Of a stretch of DNA of 64,000 bases, positions 8,465 through 17,494 are shown one piece after another; positions within the stretch are counted from its first letter, which is position 1; each line of letters opens with the position of its first letter. The position numbers and the translations under genes were made by a program. The notes under the pieces were generated by a model, which was not told where the DNA came from, ran no database searches, and was given only the letters and a program-made list of their open reading frames with translations. Source of the DNA: Spirochaetota bacterium (GTDB lineage Bacteria; Spirochaetota; Brachyspiria; Brachyspirales; JACRPF01); contig JACRPF010000003.1 of NCBI GenBank assembly GCA_016214035.1, positions 124,001-188,000 of the forward strand, given 5' to 3'.

Positions 8465-9685
8465 ATGCCGATTCCACAACTCACCGACGCAGCAAAACAG
8501 GAAGAACTTAAAGCTATAATAAAGGACCTTCACAGCGGCGTGGCGTTTGCTCAGGTCAAGAAACGTTTCGATACAATGGTGCGCAATGTGAGCGCCGAAG
8601 AGATTGCGGCGATGGAGCAGGCGCTTATCGCCGAGGGAGTACGTCCCGAGGAGATACAGAAGCTCTGCGAAGTGCATGTGGCCGTGTTTCAGCAGTCGCT
8701 GAAGAAACAGAAATCTGCGGCAAAGCTCCCCGGCCATCCGGTGAACACATTCATCGCCGAGAACAAAGCGGCAAAAACGCGCATCGACCGGGTAAAGCGG
8801 CTCGTGTCAAATACGGTGAAGGAACGTACACGCGCGAAAACGCTGCCGGAATTCAAGGCCGCGCTTGACGACTTGCGAACCATCATCGTTCATTATACAC
8901 GCAAGGAGAATCAGCTTTTTCCGATGCTCGAGGCGAAAGGATTCACCGGTCCGTCGAAAGTGATGTGGGGGAAGCACGACGAGGTACGCGCCATGTTCAA
9001 GGATATCGACCGTATACTGGAGCAGGGCGCATGGAATGAACTCAAAGGCGCCGTGGGGAAACTGACCGGAGCCATCGGTACCCTCATGTTCATGGAAGAA
9101 CGCATATTGTTCCCGACATCGCTCAAAAAGCTCTCAGAAAAAGACTGGATAGCGATACGCAACGGCGAAGGCTCAATCGGGTTTGCATGGATAACACCGG
9201 GCAGCGTGTGGGAGCCGGGTGTCGCATCGATGCAGTCCGCCCCTGCGGCCGCACCATCGGCGGATAGCCTAAAAATGGAAGGCATTTCACTTGATACCGG
9301 CGTGCTTACCCCGGAATACATCAATCTGATGCTGAAAAATCTTCCGCTCGATGTGACCTATGTCGACGAGAATGACACCGTGCGTTATTACACCGACAGC
9401 GCCGAACGCGTATTTCCGCGAAGCCCCGCGGTCATCGGCAGAAAGGTGCAGAACTGTCATCCGCACAAAAGCGTTCATATCGTGGAGAAGATACTCGGCA
9501 GTTTCCGCGCGAAGACGAAAACAAGCGCCGAGTTCTGGATAACAATGGGCGGTAAATTTCTGCATATCCGGTATTTCGCTATTTATGATAAGAACGGAAC
9601 ATATGCGGGCTGTCTTGAAGTCACGCAGGATGTCACCGGTATACGCGCGCTTTCCGGTGAAAAACGCCTGCTCGACTGGGAGTGA
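8465..9685 (+). CDS. DUF438-hemerythrin-PAS redox sensor protein
   Basis: Cytoplasmic three-domain protein of a well-known but poorly understood type. Residues 1-90 are DUF438 (conserved LKAIIKDLHSG start). Residues ~100-240 are a hemerythrin-like four-helix bundle whose iron-ligand candidates appear in HYTRKENQLFP (about residue 142), WGKHDEV (about 170) and MEERILFP (about 207). The C-terminus (~275-400) is a PAS-like domain with the NCHPHKSVHIVEKIL block. Relatives accompany nitrosative/oxidative stress or Fe-S repair functions. It lies directly before the DUF1858 gene, which supports a role in redox or NO sensing. The ligand is not determinable from sequence. Confidence 0.9.
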   Translation: MPIPQLTDAAKQEELKAIIKDLHSGVAFAQVKKRFDTMVRNVSAEEIAAMEQALIAEGVRPEEIQKLCEVHVAVFQQSLKKQKSAAKLPGHPVNTFIAENKAAKTRIDRVKRLVSNTVKERTRAKTLPEFKAALDDLRTIIVHYTRKENQLFPMLEAKGFTGPSKVMWGKHDEVRAMFKDIDRILEQGAWNELKGAVGKLTGAIGTLMFMEERILFPTSLKKLSEKDWIAIRNGEGSIGFAWITPGSVWEPGVASMQSAPAAAPSADSLKMEGISLDTGVLTPEYINLMLKNLPLDVTYVDENDTVRYYTDSAERVFPRSPAVIGRKVQNCHPHKSVHIVEKILGSFRAKTKTSAEFWITMGGKFLHIRYFAIYDKNGTYAGCLEVTQDVTGIRALSGEKRLLDWE

Positions 9686-9712
9686 TGTGTACGATAGCCG
9701 CAAGGCCCAATA

Positions 9713-9740
9713 TTGACTTTCAAATATATATTCATATACT
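9713..9740 (+). promoter_or_regulatory. Sigma-70-like promoter for DUF1858 gene
   Basis: TTGACT at 9713-9718 and TATACT at 9735-9740 with a 16-bp spacer, about 30 bp before the DUF1858 ATG. The gene therefore has its own promoter despite following the DUF438 gene closely. Confidence 0.65.
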
Positions 9741-9770
9741 CCAGTTACCAATAAAAGTTACGAGGCTCAT

Positions 9771-9980
9771 ATGATTACCAAGACCATGACTATCGGCGAA
9801 GCGGTAAAAACCGTTCCGGAATCCGGCGCGGTTATGATGAAATTCGGTTTACATTGCATCGGCTGTCATGTAGCCACATGGGAAACCATCGAAGAAGGCT
9901 GCAAAGGTCACGGCCTGAGCGATGAAGATATCGAAGCAATGCTTAAAGAGATAAACGCGCTCACGGCAGCGAAAAAATAG
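9771..9980 (+). CDS. DUF1858 redox-disulfide protein
   Basis: A 69-aa protein that is a single DUF1858 domain (TIGR03980 type, associated with hybrid-cluster proteins). It begins with the family pattern TKTMTIGEAV, continues with a hydrophobic stretch, and carries a CIGC (CxxC) motif near residues 28-31, followed by ETIEEGCKGHGL with a third cysteine. Related domains form the N-terminus of ScdA/RIC iron-sulfur repair proteins. The neighbouring DUF438/hemerythrin gene makes a joint role in nitrosative stress or Fe-S repair plausible. Confidence 0.88.
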   Translation: MITKTMTIGEAVKTVPESGAVMMKFGLHCIGCHVATWETIEEGCKGHGLSDEDIEAMLKEINALTAAKK

Positions 9981-9994
9981 CAGCCCGTGACGCC

Positions 9995-11374
9995 ATGTCC
10001 GGCGCCCGGGGCGTCTTTGATTATCCGGTTACATCGGACGCCAAACGCATCACATTGCTCATCCCCGCTGACCGCCGTTCCACGGTAGATAATCTCGGAT
10101 GGCAGTCCGTATATCACCTGCTTAACAGCGATGGACGCCTGTCCGTTATTCCGTTGTTCTATGAGAACGGCGTCCTTGTCGATATCGACGGCGACACCGC
10201 AAATCCCGAACGTATCGTTCTTACGTCAATTTCTTATGAAATAAACGCCATTACCTTTCTCAGCATTCTCAATCGCTTTCTCGGCGGCTGTACCGTGTAT
10301 GCCGGCGGGTATGCGTTCGCGTCGAATCCATATTTTTTGTCGGGCGTTATTGCCGGCAGCAGCGCCTCGGAATTTGATATGCTTACGGCCGGGGAGCGGA
10401 CTGCATTTATCGATGCGGTTGTCAGCGGAGAACGTCCGAAGCTGTTTGACGGCAGTACTATCGTTTCGGCATCATCGTCCGGCGCATCGCCCGCGCATTC
10501 GGTCATCATCTCGCCGCATTCTGCGTTCGGCAACGCATTCGTCATCGAAGTGAACCGCGGCTGCCCGTTCGCCTGCCGCTTCTGCGAGATACCATCGGTA
10601 CGCACGCTGCGGTATACGCCGCTTGCTGAAATAAAAAAGATTGTTACGCAGATTCCATCGGACATCAGGCGTGTGGCGCTTGTCGGAAGCGCACTCGCAT
10701 CGCATCCCGAGTTTACCGACATGATATCGTTCCTGCTCGGTGCGGGATATGAGGTATCGTTCGCTTCGCTTCGCGCCGACATGCTCGACGGCAACGCCAT
10801 CAGGCTCATCGCATCCACGGGCACCGCAACGCTTACGCTCGCGCCGGAAACGGGAAGCGAGCGTCTCAAGAAAGTGCTGCATAAATCGATATCGCGTGAA
10901 AAACTGATTGCCGCCGTCACCGCGGCGCTTGATCACGGCATGAAGCGTTTCAAATGTTACTATATGCTCGGCGTTCCCGGCGAGGAGGATGCCGACGTTA
11001 CGGCAATCGCCGACGAGATGAACGACATCATGACGGCGGCGAAAAAGGACGCGCCGAAACGCGGATGGATGCCTATCGTCAACGTGAGCGTGAATCCGTA
11101 TATCATCAAACGCACGAACAGAAAACCGGACGATGTGTTCATCGATAAAAGCACATGGACAAAGCGGACGCGCATGCTGTCCAAGGCGCTCGCGGCCATC
11201 GGCGGCATCAACGCCACATTCCACGATTATCATGAGGCGCGGCTTGAGGGTATGCTCTCGTTTGCCCCGGCTGAAGCGGCGATATTCATCCTTCATGAGA
11301 AGCTCTATGAGGCGTCGTATAAACGCATTGCGGACCGGCTAGCTAAAGAATTCCCGATACCTTCATATACCTGA
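9995..11374 (+). CDS. Radical SAM protein with B12-binding-like N-terminus
   Basis: Radical SAM enzyme of unknown substrate. Residues ~1-150 resemble a cobalamin-binding Rossmann-like region without a clear DxHxxG motif. The 4Fe-4S cluster motif CPFACRFC (Cys about 190, 194, 197) follows VNRG, as in B12-dependent radical SAM/Elp3-like proteins. Downstream are LTLAPETGSERLKKVLHKSIS and the MLGVPGEEDADV strand typical of this group. Length is 459 aa. The ATG at 9995 is 14 nt after the DUF1858 stop, so co-transcription is likely. Candidate roles are methylation or methylthiolation of an unknown target. Confidence 0.85.
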   Translation: MSGARGVFDYPVTSDAKRITLLIPADRRSTVDNLGWQSVYHLLNSDGRLSVIPLFYENGVLVDIDGDTANPERIVLTSISYEINAITFLSILNRFLGGCTVYAGGYAFASNPYFLSGVIAGSSASEFDMLTAGERTAFIDAVVSGERPKLFDGSTIVSASSSGASPAHSVIISPHSAFGNAFVIEVNRGCPFACRFCEIPSVRTLRYTPLAEIKKIVTQIPSDIRRVALVGSALASHPEFTDMISFLLGAGYEVSFASLRADMLDGNAIRLIASTGTATLTLAPETGSERLKKVLHKSISREKLIAAVTAALDHGMKRFKCYYMLGVPGEEDADVTAIADEMNDIMTAAKKDAPKRGWMPIVNVSVNPYIIKRTNRKPDDVFIDKSTWTKRTRMLSKALAAIGGINATFHDYHEARLEGMLSFAPAEAAIFILHEKLYEASYKRIADRLAKEFPIPSYT

Positions 11375-11394
11375 TTAAAGGAAACAGTTCTGTC

Positions 11395-12084
11395 ATGCCA
11401 TTCAGCACAATACTTTTCGATCTCGACGGCACACTTGCCGATTCACTGCCCGATATCCACCACTCGGTCGATAATGCGCTCGCCGAATTCGGTCTTCCGC
11501 CGGTCGACAGGTCGGTAGCTCAGATTGGTGTGGGAAACGGAGTCATGAATCTGCTTACCACCGCGGTGCGCGCATCGTTTAAAAGCGCCGGCCGTACAGA
11601 TGATGCCGATGCCTGGTTTCGTGACAACAGCGGGAAACTTGCCGACCGGTACCGGCAGCTCTACGCATCGGCATGGAAGACGTCTACCGTGCTGTATCCC
11701 GGCGTCACTGCCATGCTTGCTGATATGTCGGCGAGGGAAGTGCACTGTTTTGTCGTGTCGAATAAACCGGAAATGTTCTGCCGCGATATACTTTCATTCC
11801 TCGGTGTCGCTGAACGATTTACCGCCATCATCGGCGAGGACAGTTGTGCGGAGCGCAAACCGAGCCGCATCATCTGGAAATATCTTTCAGAGAAATATTC
11901 GCTGCAGGCTGAGTCGACGATAGTTGTCGGTGACGGACAGGCTGATTTCGCCTTTGCGAAGAATATCCCCTGTTCAGTGTGTCTGGTGCGCTATGGTATA
12001 ACGCCGCCGGAAACGCTTGAGGCGCTTCATGCGGATCATTACATCGATGCGGTGTCGGAACTGAAGAAAATTATCGCCCGCTGA
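11395..12084 (+). CDS. gph: HAD-family phosphatase, phosphoglycolate phosphatase-like
   Basis: Haloacid-dehalogenase superfamily phosphatase, subfamily IA. The nucleophile motif is FDLDGTLADS (Asp9, Asp11), with a helical cap after it. Motif II is the VVSNKP block, a basic residue follows in CAERKPS (motif III), and motif IV is VVGDGQADFAFAKN, which lacks the second Asp of the usual GDxxxD. The 229-aa length and general layout match Gph, which clears 2-phosphoglycolate, but substrate cannot be fixed from sequence. Its TGA abuts the stop of the reverse-strand gene with no intervening base. Confidence 0.82.
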   Translation: MPFSTILFDLDGTLADSLPDIHHSVDNALAEFGLPPVDRSVAQIGVGNGVMNLLTTAVRASFKSAGRTDDADAWFRDNSGKLADRYRQLYASAWKTSTVLYPGVTAMLADMSAREVHCFVVSNKPEMFCRDILSFLGVAERFTAIIGEDSCAERKPSRIIWKYLSEKYSLQAESTIVVGDGQADFAFAKNIPCSVCLVRYGITPPETLEALHADHYIDAVSELKKIIAR

Positions 12085-13059
12085 TCATTCGCCCGGATAT
12101 CGTATGCCCCACGATGCACGGAGCGCGTCCATCGTCTTCATGAGCGCGCGCGTTTCATCGAGCGGCATGACGGGGCTTTCAGTGAGACCGGCGGCGAGAC
12201 AATCACCCACATGATCCGCCTCATGCGCATAGGTGTTGTGCGGCATGCTGAATGTCTCAATCTCTTTTCCATTGTCATAGACGGTGACACGTTCCGAGCG
12301 CCACCACGGTGCATGGATGCGTATCTCGCCTTTTGTCCCGCTGATGAACGCCTCGTGTATCGTGACCGCATTGACCGCGGATGAGAGTACCGCAAGCGCG
12401 CCGCTATTGTACTGGAGCACAACGGCGTTCGCCCGGTCCACGCCGGTGGGGCCGATATCGGCGGTGCTGGTCATCAGCGCATGGTCACCGAGGAGGAATT
12501 GCGCGAGCGACAGCGGATAAATTCCCACATCGAGCATGGAGCTTCCGCCCACGGCGGGATCGTTCACACGGTTTTTCGGGTCGTCGGAGCCGCGAAAACC
12601 GAAATCGGCCGCGAGCATGCGTATTTCGCCGATCTTTCCCGCGAGCACCAGTTCCTTCGCTTTGACGACGGCGGGGATGAAGCGCGACCACATAGCCTCC
12701 ATCAGAAATACTTTTTTCTCACGTGCCGTTTGTATCATCGCCTCGGTTTCGCGGGTGTTGAGCGCGAACGGCTTTTCGCAGAGCACAGCCTTGCCGGCGT
12801 TGAGGCAGAGTATCGTATGGTCTTTGTGCTGCGTGTTAAGCGATGCGACATATATCGCGTCGACATCGGTGTCACGGACGAGCGCTTCGTATGACGCATG
12901 ACGATGCGGTATTTTGAACTCATCGGCAAACGCCTTTGCTGTCGATTCCTGCCGCGAGCCGACGGCGATAAGCTCTACGTTCTTCGCCTGCGCCATGGCG
13001 GTTGCGAATTTATGCGCTATCTTTCCGGTGCCGAGAATTCCCCAGCGTATCCTTTTCAT
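12085..13059 (-). CDS. Cytoplasmic Gfo/Idh/MocA oxidoreductase
   Basis: NAD(P)-dependent sugar or polyol dehydrogenase of the Gfo/Idh/MocA family. The Rossmann motif GILGTGKIAHKF is at the N-terminus, the catalytic-lysine motif is AVLCEKPFAL, and the C-terminal substrate domain includes GGSSMLDVGIYPL, where an Asp and a later residue normally act in catalysis. Unlike the three family members further right it has no Tat signal. The start at 13059 follows GGAG; upstream open frame belongs to the preceding gene. It lies 14 nt after the ABC/SpoIIE fusion gene and probably shares its mRNA. Confidence 0.9.
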   Translation of the reverse strand: MKRIRWGILGTGKIAHKFATAMAQAKNVELIAVGSRQESTAKAFADEFKIPHRHASYEALVRDTDVDAIYVASLNTQHKDHTILCLNAGKAVLCEKPFALNTRETEAMIQTAREKKVFLMEAMWSRFIPAVVKAKELVLAGKIGEIRMLAADFGFRGSDDPKNRVNDPAVGGSSMLDVGIYPLSLAQFLLGDHALMTSTADIGPTGVDRANAVVLQYNSGALAVLSSAVNAVTIHEAFISGTKGEIRIHAPWWRSERVTVYDNGKEIETFSMPHNTYAHEADHVGDCLAAGLTESPVMPLDETRALMKTMDALRASWGIRYPGE

Positions 13060-13073
13060 GTGTTCTCCGCGGT

Positions 13074-14933
13074 CTATACTTTCAGCGTCACCATCGTGAC
13101 GTCGTCGTGCTGGTCCTGGCCCTCGGTGAATGCGGTTATCGCTTCTTCGATGCCTTTGGTGAGCGTTTTCGCGTCGCCCGGTGTGCGGCATGCGGCGATG
13201 AGACGGTCGTCGCCGAATTCCTCGCGCTGCGAATTAAGTGCCTCGGTTGCTCCGTCGGTGTATGCGACAACGGCGTCGGCGGGAGCGAGTGCTGCCGTAT
13301 AATTCTCATAGACCGCTTTTTCGGCGATACCCACGGGCAATTCTCCGTCGGTGAGGAGTTCCGTCTTTCCGTCCGCGTGCGCGATGATGAGCCCCGGGTG
13401 CCCCGCGTTCGCGAACACCAGTGAATGAGCATTGTGGTTATAGATATAGCAGAGCGCCGTTGCATACTTCTCGCCGCCCAGTTCCTTCTGCATGATGAGA
13501 TTGACATGGCCGAGAATATCTGCCGGCGTGCGTGATTCAAGCGACATGCTCACCAGAATACTTTTGAGGAGCATCATCACCATGCCCGCGGCAACACCCT
13601 TGCCGGAAACGTCGGCTATGAATACCAGCACTCTGTCGGCGTCTATAGATATGATGTCGTAGAAGTCACCGCCGATCTTTTTCGCGGGTTTTGATATGGC
13701 GTATATGTCGCAGCCGAAGCCGTCGAAATTGCTTTTGAGGAGCGACTGCTGGATGTAGCCGGCAAGCTCGATGTCCTTATGCTCCGCAAGCTCCTTGTGT
13801 CGCGAGGTGATGCGCTGATGCGTTTCGATGAATGCCGCTACGAGCGTCTCGAATTTCGCGTCGTGTACGATTGATGCAAGCACCGCAGAATGCGCGCAGA
13901 TGGTGTATTGTACGTGCCAGGGTGTATCGAAAATATAGCCGTCGATATCGTTCTCAAGATGATGCTCACCTGTGGTGCGTGCGGCCAGCGCTGCTCCCGC
14001 TTTTCTCAGGCGTTCGATATGCTCCGGCTCCACCGTTGATGAACGAAGATTGAACGAGGTGCGCTGTGTGCCGGATATTTCCGTGAAGAGAAACGCATCG
14101 GTCATGAAGAGCACGCGTATGACACGCACGAAGCGGCGTATGAAATCGCGTTCCGCCATGCCGTCCTCGACGTGCCGCGCGAATGAATTCTTGAGCGCGA
14201 GCATCTGCGAATATTCCGATGTGAGCGTAAGCTCGTTCACCGATTCCTGCGTTGCCGTTTCATCGGGACTAAGTACGAGCGCGGTGCCGCGCTTGAGGAG
14301 ATACACGGTGTCCGCGAAAGCGCGCTGCTGGTCGGCGTTGTTTGAGATGAAGATGATATGAGCCTGATCGGCACGAAGATGTTTGAGTATATCGTTGAAC
14401 GCCGAGAACTGAACGGCCGTGAGGTAATCGGTGCAGTATTCGAAGATGCGTACCGGTGCGGTTGAGAAGAGTACGCGTGCGATGACGACGATTTGACGTT
14501 CAGCCTCGTCGAGCGATTCCATGGCGGCGTGTATGTCTATCGATGATTTCAGGCGCGATAGCATCGCCGCGGCGTCACGGTAGAGGTCATGCTTTTTCAT
14601 GACGCCGTAGCTTGAAAATCGGCCGGCGCATCCGACGAAGATGTTCTCGGCCACCGTCATCCCCGGAGCGAACTCGGTGTCGCGCCGTGCCGAGGCTACC
14701 GTGCGCGCGATATCCCGCCGGGAAAGCGTTTTGCCGTTAAGCGTGACGGTACCGGATTCCGAGCGCGCGGTACCGGTGAGAATATCGACAAGGTTCCGTA
14801 CGGAAGCCCGCTCATCGGATATGATGCCGGTGACCGAGCCGGGATTGGCTGCAAGCGTGATGCCGTCAAGCACCGTGCGCTCCGCCTCGCGGCTTGTCAT
14901 GTTCGTTATCGCGTATGTGTTCGTAGTGATCAC
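13074..14933 (-). CDS. Degenerate sugar-ABC ATPase fused to SpoIIE/RsbU phosphatase
   Basis: 619-aa fusion. Residues ~1-235 align by eye with sugar-transporter ATPases such as the intact one at 19821, but every catalytic motif is altered. Walker A GENGAGKS reads SDERASVR. Walker B ILDEPT reads IFEYCT, so the Asp becomes Glu and the catalytic Glu becomes Tyr. The switch histidine in FISH becomes FISN. Residues ~235-390 are a linker, possibly GAF-like. Residues ~395-619 are a PP2C-type SpoIIE/RsbU domain with intact motifs: GGDFYDI (~420), DVSGKGVAAGMVM (~440), YTDGATEA (~558) and HDDVTMV at the end. The expected role is dephosphorylation of an anti-sigma-factor antagonist, with the dead ABC domain as input. 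A GTG start at 14933 fits the domain boundary; its ribosome site is weak. Confidence 0.85.
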   Translation of the reverse strand: MITTNTYAITNMTSREAERTVLDGITLAANPGSVTGIISDERASVRNLVDILTGTARSESGTVTLNGKTLSRRDIARTVASARRDTEFAPGMTVAENIFVGCAGRFSSYGVMKKHDLYRDAAAMLSRLKSSIDIHAAMESLDEAERQIVVIARVLFSTAPVRIFEYCTDYLTAVQFSAFNDILKHLRADQAHIIFISNNADQQRAFADTVYLLKRGTALVLSPDETATQESVNELTLTSEYSQMLALKNSFARHVEDGMAERDFIRRFVRVIRVLFMTDAFLFTEISGTQRTSFNLRSSTVEPEHIERLRKAGAALAARTTGEHHLENDIDGYIFDTPWHVQYTICAHSAVLASIVHDAKFETLVAAFIETHQRITSRHKELAEHKDIELAGYIQQSLLKSNFDGFGCDIYAISKPAKKIGGDFYDIISIDADRVLVFIADVSGKGVAAGMVMMLLKSILVSMSLESRTPADILGHVNLIMQKELGGEKYATALCYIYNHNAHSLVFANAGHPGLIIAHADGKTELLTDGELPVGIAEKAVYENYTAALAPADAVVAYTDGATEALNSQREEFGDDRLIAACRTPGDAKTLTKGIEEAITAFTEGQDQHDDVTMVTLKV

Positions 14934-15506
14934 CTCAGCATACAGTATAGGTGATTTTCGCGGTTATTGTACAGGACTGATATTGATTTTGGCTTTGCGA
15001 TAATTGACGCGGGAACACGGGCGCATGACGGAGCGGGGAGTGGTGTCGAATAGATTGCTTCACCCAGAAGGGCTCGCAATGACGGGTAGTGGCGGTATGC
15101 TGTTGTCATTGCGAGGAGTATTCGACGAAGCAATCTATGATAACTCATGCAGATTGCTTCGCTGCGCTCGCAATGACAGGAAAGTGACGGTACACGATGA
15201 TCTGGCGTATCAGTGCGGTGTCGGTGACAAATATCAGTGAAACGGCAAGTTTTAAATGTCATTGCGAGGGCTCAGCCCGAAGCAATCTTCGATAACTCAG
15301 GCCAATCGTTTCGCTGTGCTTAAGATGACGATATGTGAGCAACTGCCTACGTCTCGATACGCCGCTGCAGTTGTATTCGGTGTCTGGCCGTTTCCGAGTG
15401 AAGCGAAATTTACGGGATTGACAGTGAATAATTGCGGATTATACTGAAAAGATAACATATGGTTTCGTTGAAGATACCATAAAATAAGCTTGGTAAGGAA
15501 AAGCAT
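14934..15506. other. Intergenic region with dispersed repeats
   Basis: This 573-bp stretch holds no supportable gene. Its middle part carries four clear and one decayed copy of a dispersed palindromic repeat. The last ~180 bp are AT-rich and resemble the following island gene rather than the rest of the window. AAGGA at 15495-15499 is the ribosome site of the next gene. Confidence 0.7.
15052..15330. repeat. Dispersed palindromic repeat cluster, left group
   Basis: Copies of a ~27-32 bp element with ends AGATTGCTTC and GCTCGCAATGAC occur at 15052-15083 (+), 15105-15136 (inverted), 15151-15177 (+), 15258-15288 (inverted) and, decayed, 15303-15330. Neighbouring copies are in opposite orientation, so transcripts could form stem-loops. 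Similar GTCATTGCGAGG...GAAGCAATC elements occur in many unrelated bacterial genomes. Related copies lie at 17308-17452 and 17801-17944. Confidence 0.85.
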
Positions 15507-17282
15507 ATGCGTTTAAAGGGATATTCATTACAAGCATCATTAATAATATTATTCGTGTTTACGTCTATTTTAAATGCGAAGATACAGGAATTTACAGGGA
15601 AGAAATATACAAATAGTGCCGGGATGGTGTTTCATAAACTGCCCGAGGGCAGCTTCATGATGGGGAGTGAAAACACCAATGGTCATGGAAGCCCGATACA
15701 CAAAGTCAGTTTGTCGTCGTTTTATATTGCCAGAACTGAAACGACATATGCACAGTGGCAAAAAGTGTATGATTGGGCTATGACAAATGGGTATGCCTCG
15801 TTTGCACAATACGCAGGGTATGAAGATAATTTTGAATTTGCATATAACCAAAGTAAAAATTGTCCGGTTATGGTTAGAAGCTTTTATGATATTATACAAT
15901 GGTGTAATGCTGCCAGCGAGAAAGATGGGAAAACTCCGTGCTATTCATTAAATGGCCACGTATATAGATATAGAGAAACAAACGAAGAAAATATAAATTG
16001 CATTTGGGATGCAAACGGATATCGATTACCATCTGAAGCCGAGTGGGAGTATGCTTGTCGTGCAGGAGCGACTAACATGTATTATTGGGGCAATGAAATG
16101 GATGAATCATATACATGGTGGTATGGGAATAGCGGTGACCAAGCCCATCCGGTTGCAAGTAAAAAGCCAAATGCGTGGGGATTGTTTGATATTTCAGGAA
16201 ATGCAAGCGAATGGTGCTGGGATTGGTATAAAGAATATGATAAAAACCCTGTAACAAATCCCAGAGGGCCAAAGTATGGAATATATCGTGTGCAGCGTGG
16301 CAGCTATTTTGGAAACACAGAAATTCATCCGACAAATTGTTTGCGACCTGATTATCGCGATCCTCGATCTCCAAATGAACCATACTATGGCGTGGGGTTT
16401 CGTCCGGCATTTATTTTAACGGACAATAGACAAATAGAAGGTGATGGCCAATCGAATAGAAATATGAAACAAAGTAATAAGAAATATGATAATGCAAATC
16501 ATGCACGGATAGTAGGGGTGCATGGTTTTACAAATAGTATTGGCGGTATATTTTGCAGAATTCCTGAGGGCACAGTAAATATGTATGAGGGCCTCAGTGA
16601 TCGGAAAGTAAAAACAGTGAGAGTATCGAATTATTATTTAGCGGATACAGAATTGACATATGCGCACTGGAAAATAGTCTATAACAAGGCGTTACGAATG
16701 GGTTATGTATTCAGCAGCACTGGCGAGGAAACAGGGGCAAGATATCGAATAAGTGATGATTCGCCAGTAACAGATATCACATGGTTTGATGCTGTCAAAT
16801 GGTGCAATGCGCTATCGGAATTAGAAAAAAAATCTCCGTGCTATATGAATAAAGGCGAGATTTATAAGGGCAATACTCAAGGGATACCGACATGTCGGAT
16901 TGAATTAAATGGATATCGTTTACCTACCGAAGCTGAATGGGAATATGCTTCCCGGGCAGGATCGCGGACGCAGTATTTTTGGGGGAAATCCATGGCCGGC
17001 GGTGATTTGTATGCATGGTATGAAAAAAATAGCGATAATAAGATACATCCTGTTGCCCAGAAACTGCCGAACGCATGGATGATATATGATACGGTTGGGA
17101 ATGTTATGGAGTGGTGCAATGATTGGGAGTACGCGGAGCAATTTGGTGTTCATTATGTAATATCGAGAGGGATTTTTTTCTGCGATCAAATACAAGCTGA
17201 TGGGGATTATATTCATGCGATGACGCCGCTTGGAGAAGCCACATGGTTTACAGGCTTACGTCTTGCAGCTACAGTGAAGTAA
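15507..17282 (+). CDS. Secreted tandem SUMF1/formylglycine-enzyme-like protein
   Basis: A 591-aa exported protein (signal peptide in the first ~24 residues) with two SUMF1-fold domains in tandem, about 35-310 and 345-590. Each has the GYRLPTEAEWEYA-type block (first copy GYRLPSEAEWEYACRAG) and a late GN...EWC motif. Formylglycine-generating enzymes need a Cys pair near the C-terminal RGGS-like turn. Here the first domain keeps only the later cysteine (CLRPDYR) and the second only an early one (RGIFFCDQ), so neither looks able to make formylglycine. A ligand-binding or scaffold role is more likely. The gene is much more AT-rich than its neighbours and flanked by repeats, which suggests transfer. 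The ATG follows AAGGA. Confidence 0.85.
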   Translation: MRLKGYSLQASLIILFVFTSILNAKIQEFTGKKYTNSAGMVFHKLPEGSFMMGSENTNGHGSPIHKVSLSSFYIARTETTYAQWQKVYDWAMTNGYASFAQYAGYEDNFEFAYNQSKNCPVMVRSFYDIIQWCNAASEKDGKTPCYSLNGHVYRYRETNEENINCIWDANGYRLPSEAEWEYACRAGATNMYYWGNEMDESYTWWYGNSGDQAHPVASKKPNAWGLFDISGNASEWCWDWYKEYDKNPVTNPRGPKYGIYRVQRGSYFGNTEIHPTNCLRPDYRDPRSPNEPYYGVGFRPAFILTDNRQIEGDGQSNRNMKQSNKKYDNANHARIVGVHGFTNSIGGIFCRIPEGTVNMYEGLSDRKVKTVRVSNYYLADTELTYAHWKIVYNKALRMGYVFSSTGEETGARYRISDDSPVTDITWFDAVKWCNALSELEKKSPCYMNKGEIYKGNTQGIPTCRIELNGYRLPTEAEWEYASRAGSRTQYFWGKSMAGGDLYAWYEKNSDNKIHPVAQKLPNAWMIYDTVGNVMEWCNDWEYAEQFGVHYVISRGIFFCDQIQADGDYIHAMTPLGEATWFTGLRLAATVK

Positions 17283-17307
17283 GTAAAAACGGATAGAAAT
17301 AGTCGAT

Positions 17308-17452
17308 AGATTGCTTCGCTACGCTCGCAATGATGGCGTGGCGCGGTGTGCCATGACAGGAGAGTGGCGTATAATTATTCGTCATTGCGAGGGCGTAGCC
17401 CGAAGCAATCCACATAGCGCAGAGTAGATTGCTTCGCTACGCTCGCAATGAC
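17308..17452. repeat. Dispersed palindromic repeats, middle group
   Basis: Three copies of the same element at 17308-17334 (+), 17381-17410 (inverted, GTCATTGCGAGGGCGTAGCC then CGAAGCAATC) and 17426-17452 (+). They fill the gap between the SUMF1-like gene and the GIY-YIG gene, ending 42 bp before the latter's start. Confidence 0.85.
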
Positions 17453-17494
17453 GCTATGCGGCACAACGGCACAATGACATGAACGGAGATTGTG

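Noticed and set aside
15507-17282. Calling the tandem SUMF1 protein an active formylglycine-generating enzyme with a sulfatase target
   Set aside because: Neither domain has both catalytic cysteines, and no sulfatase gene is present.
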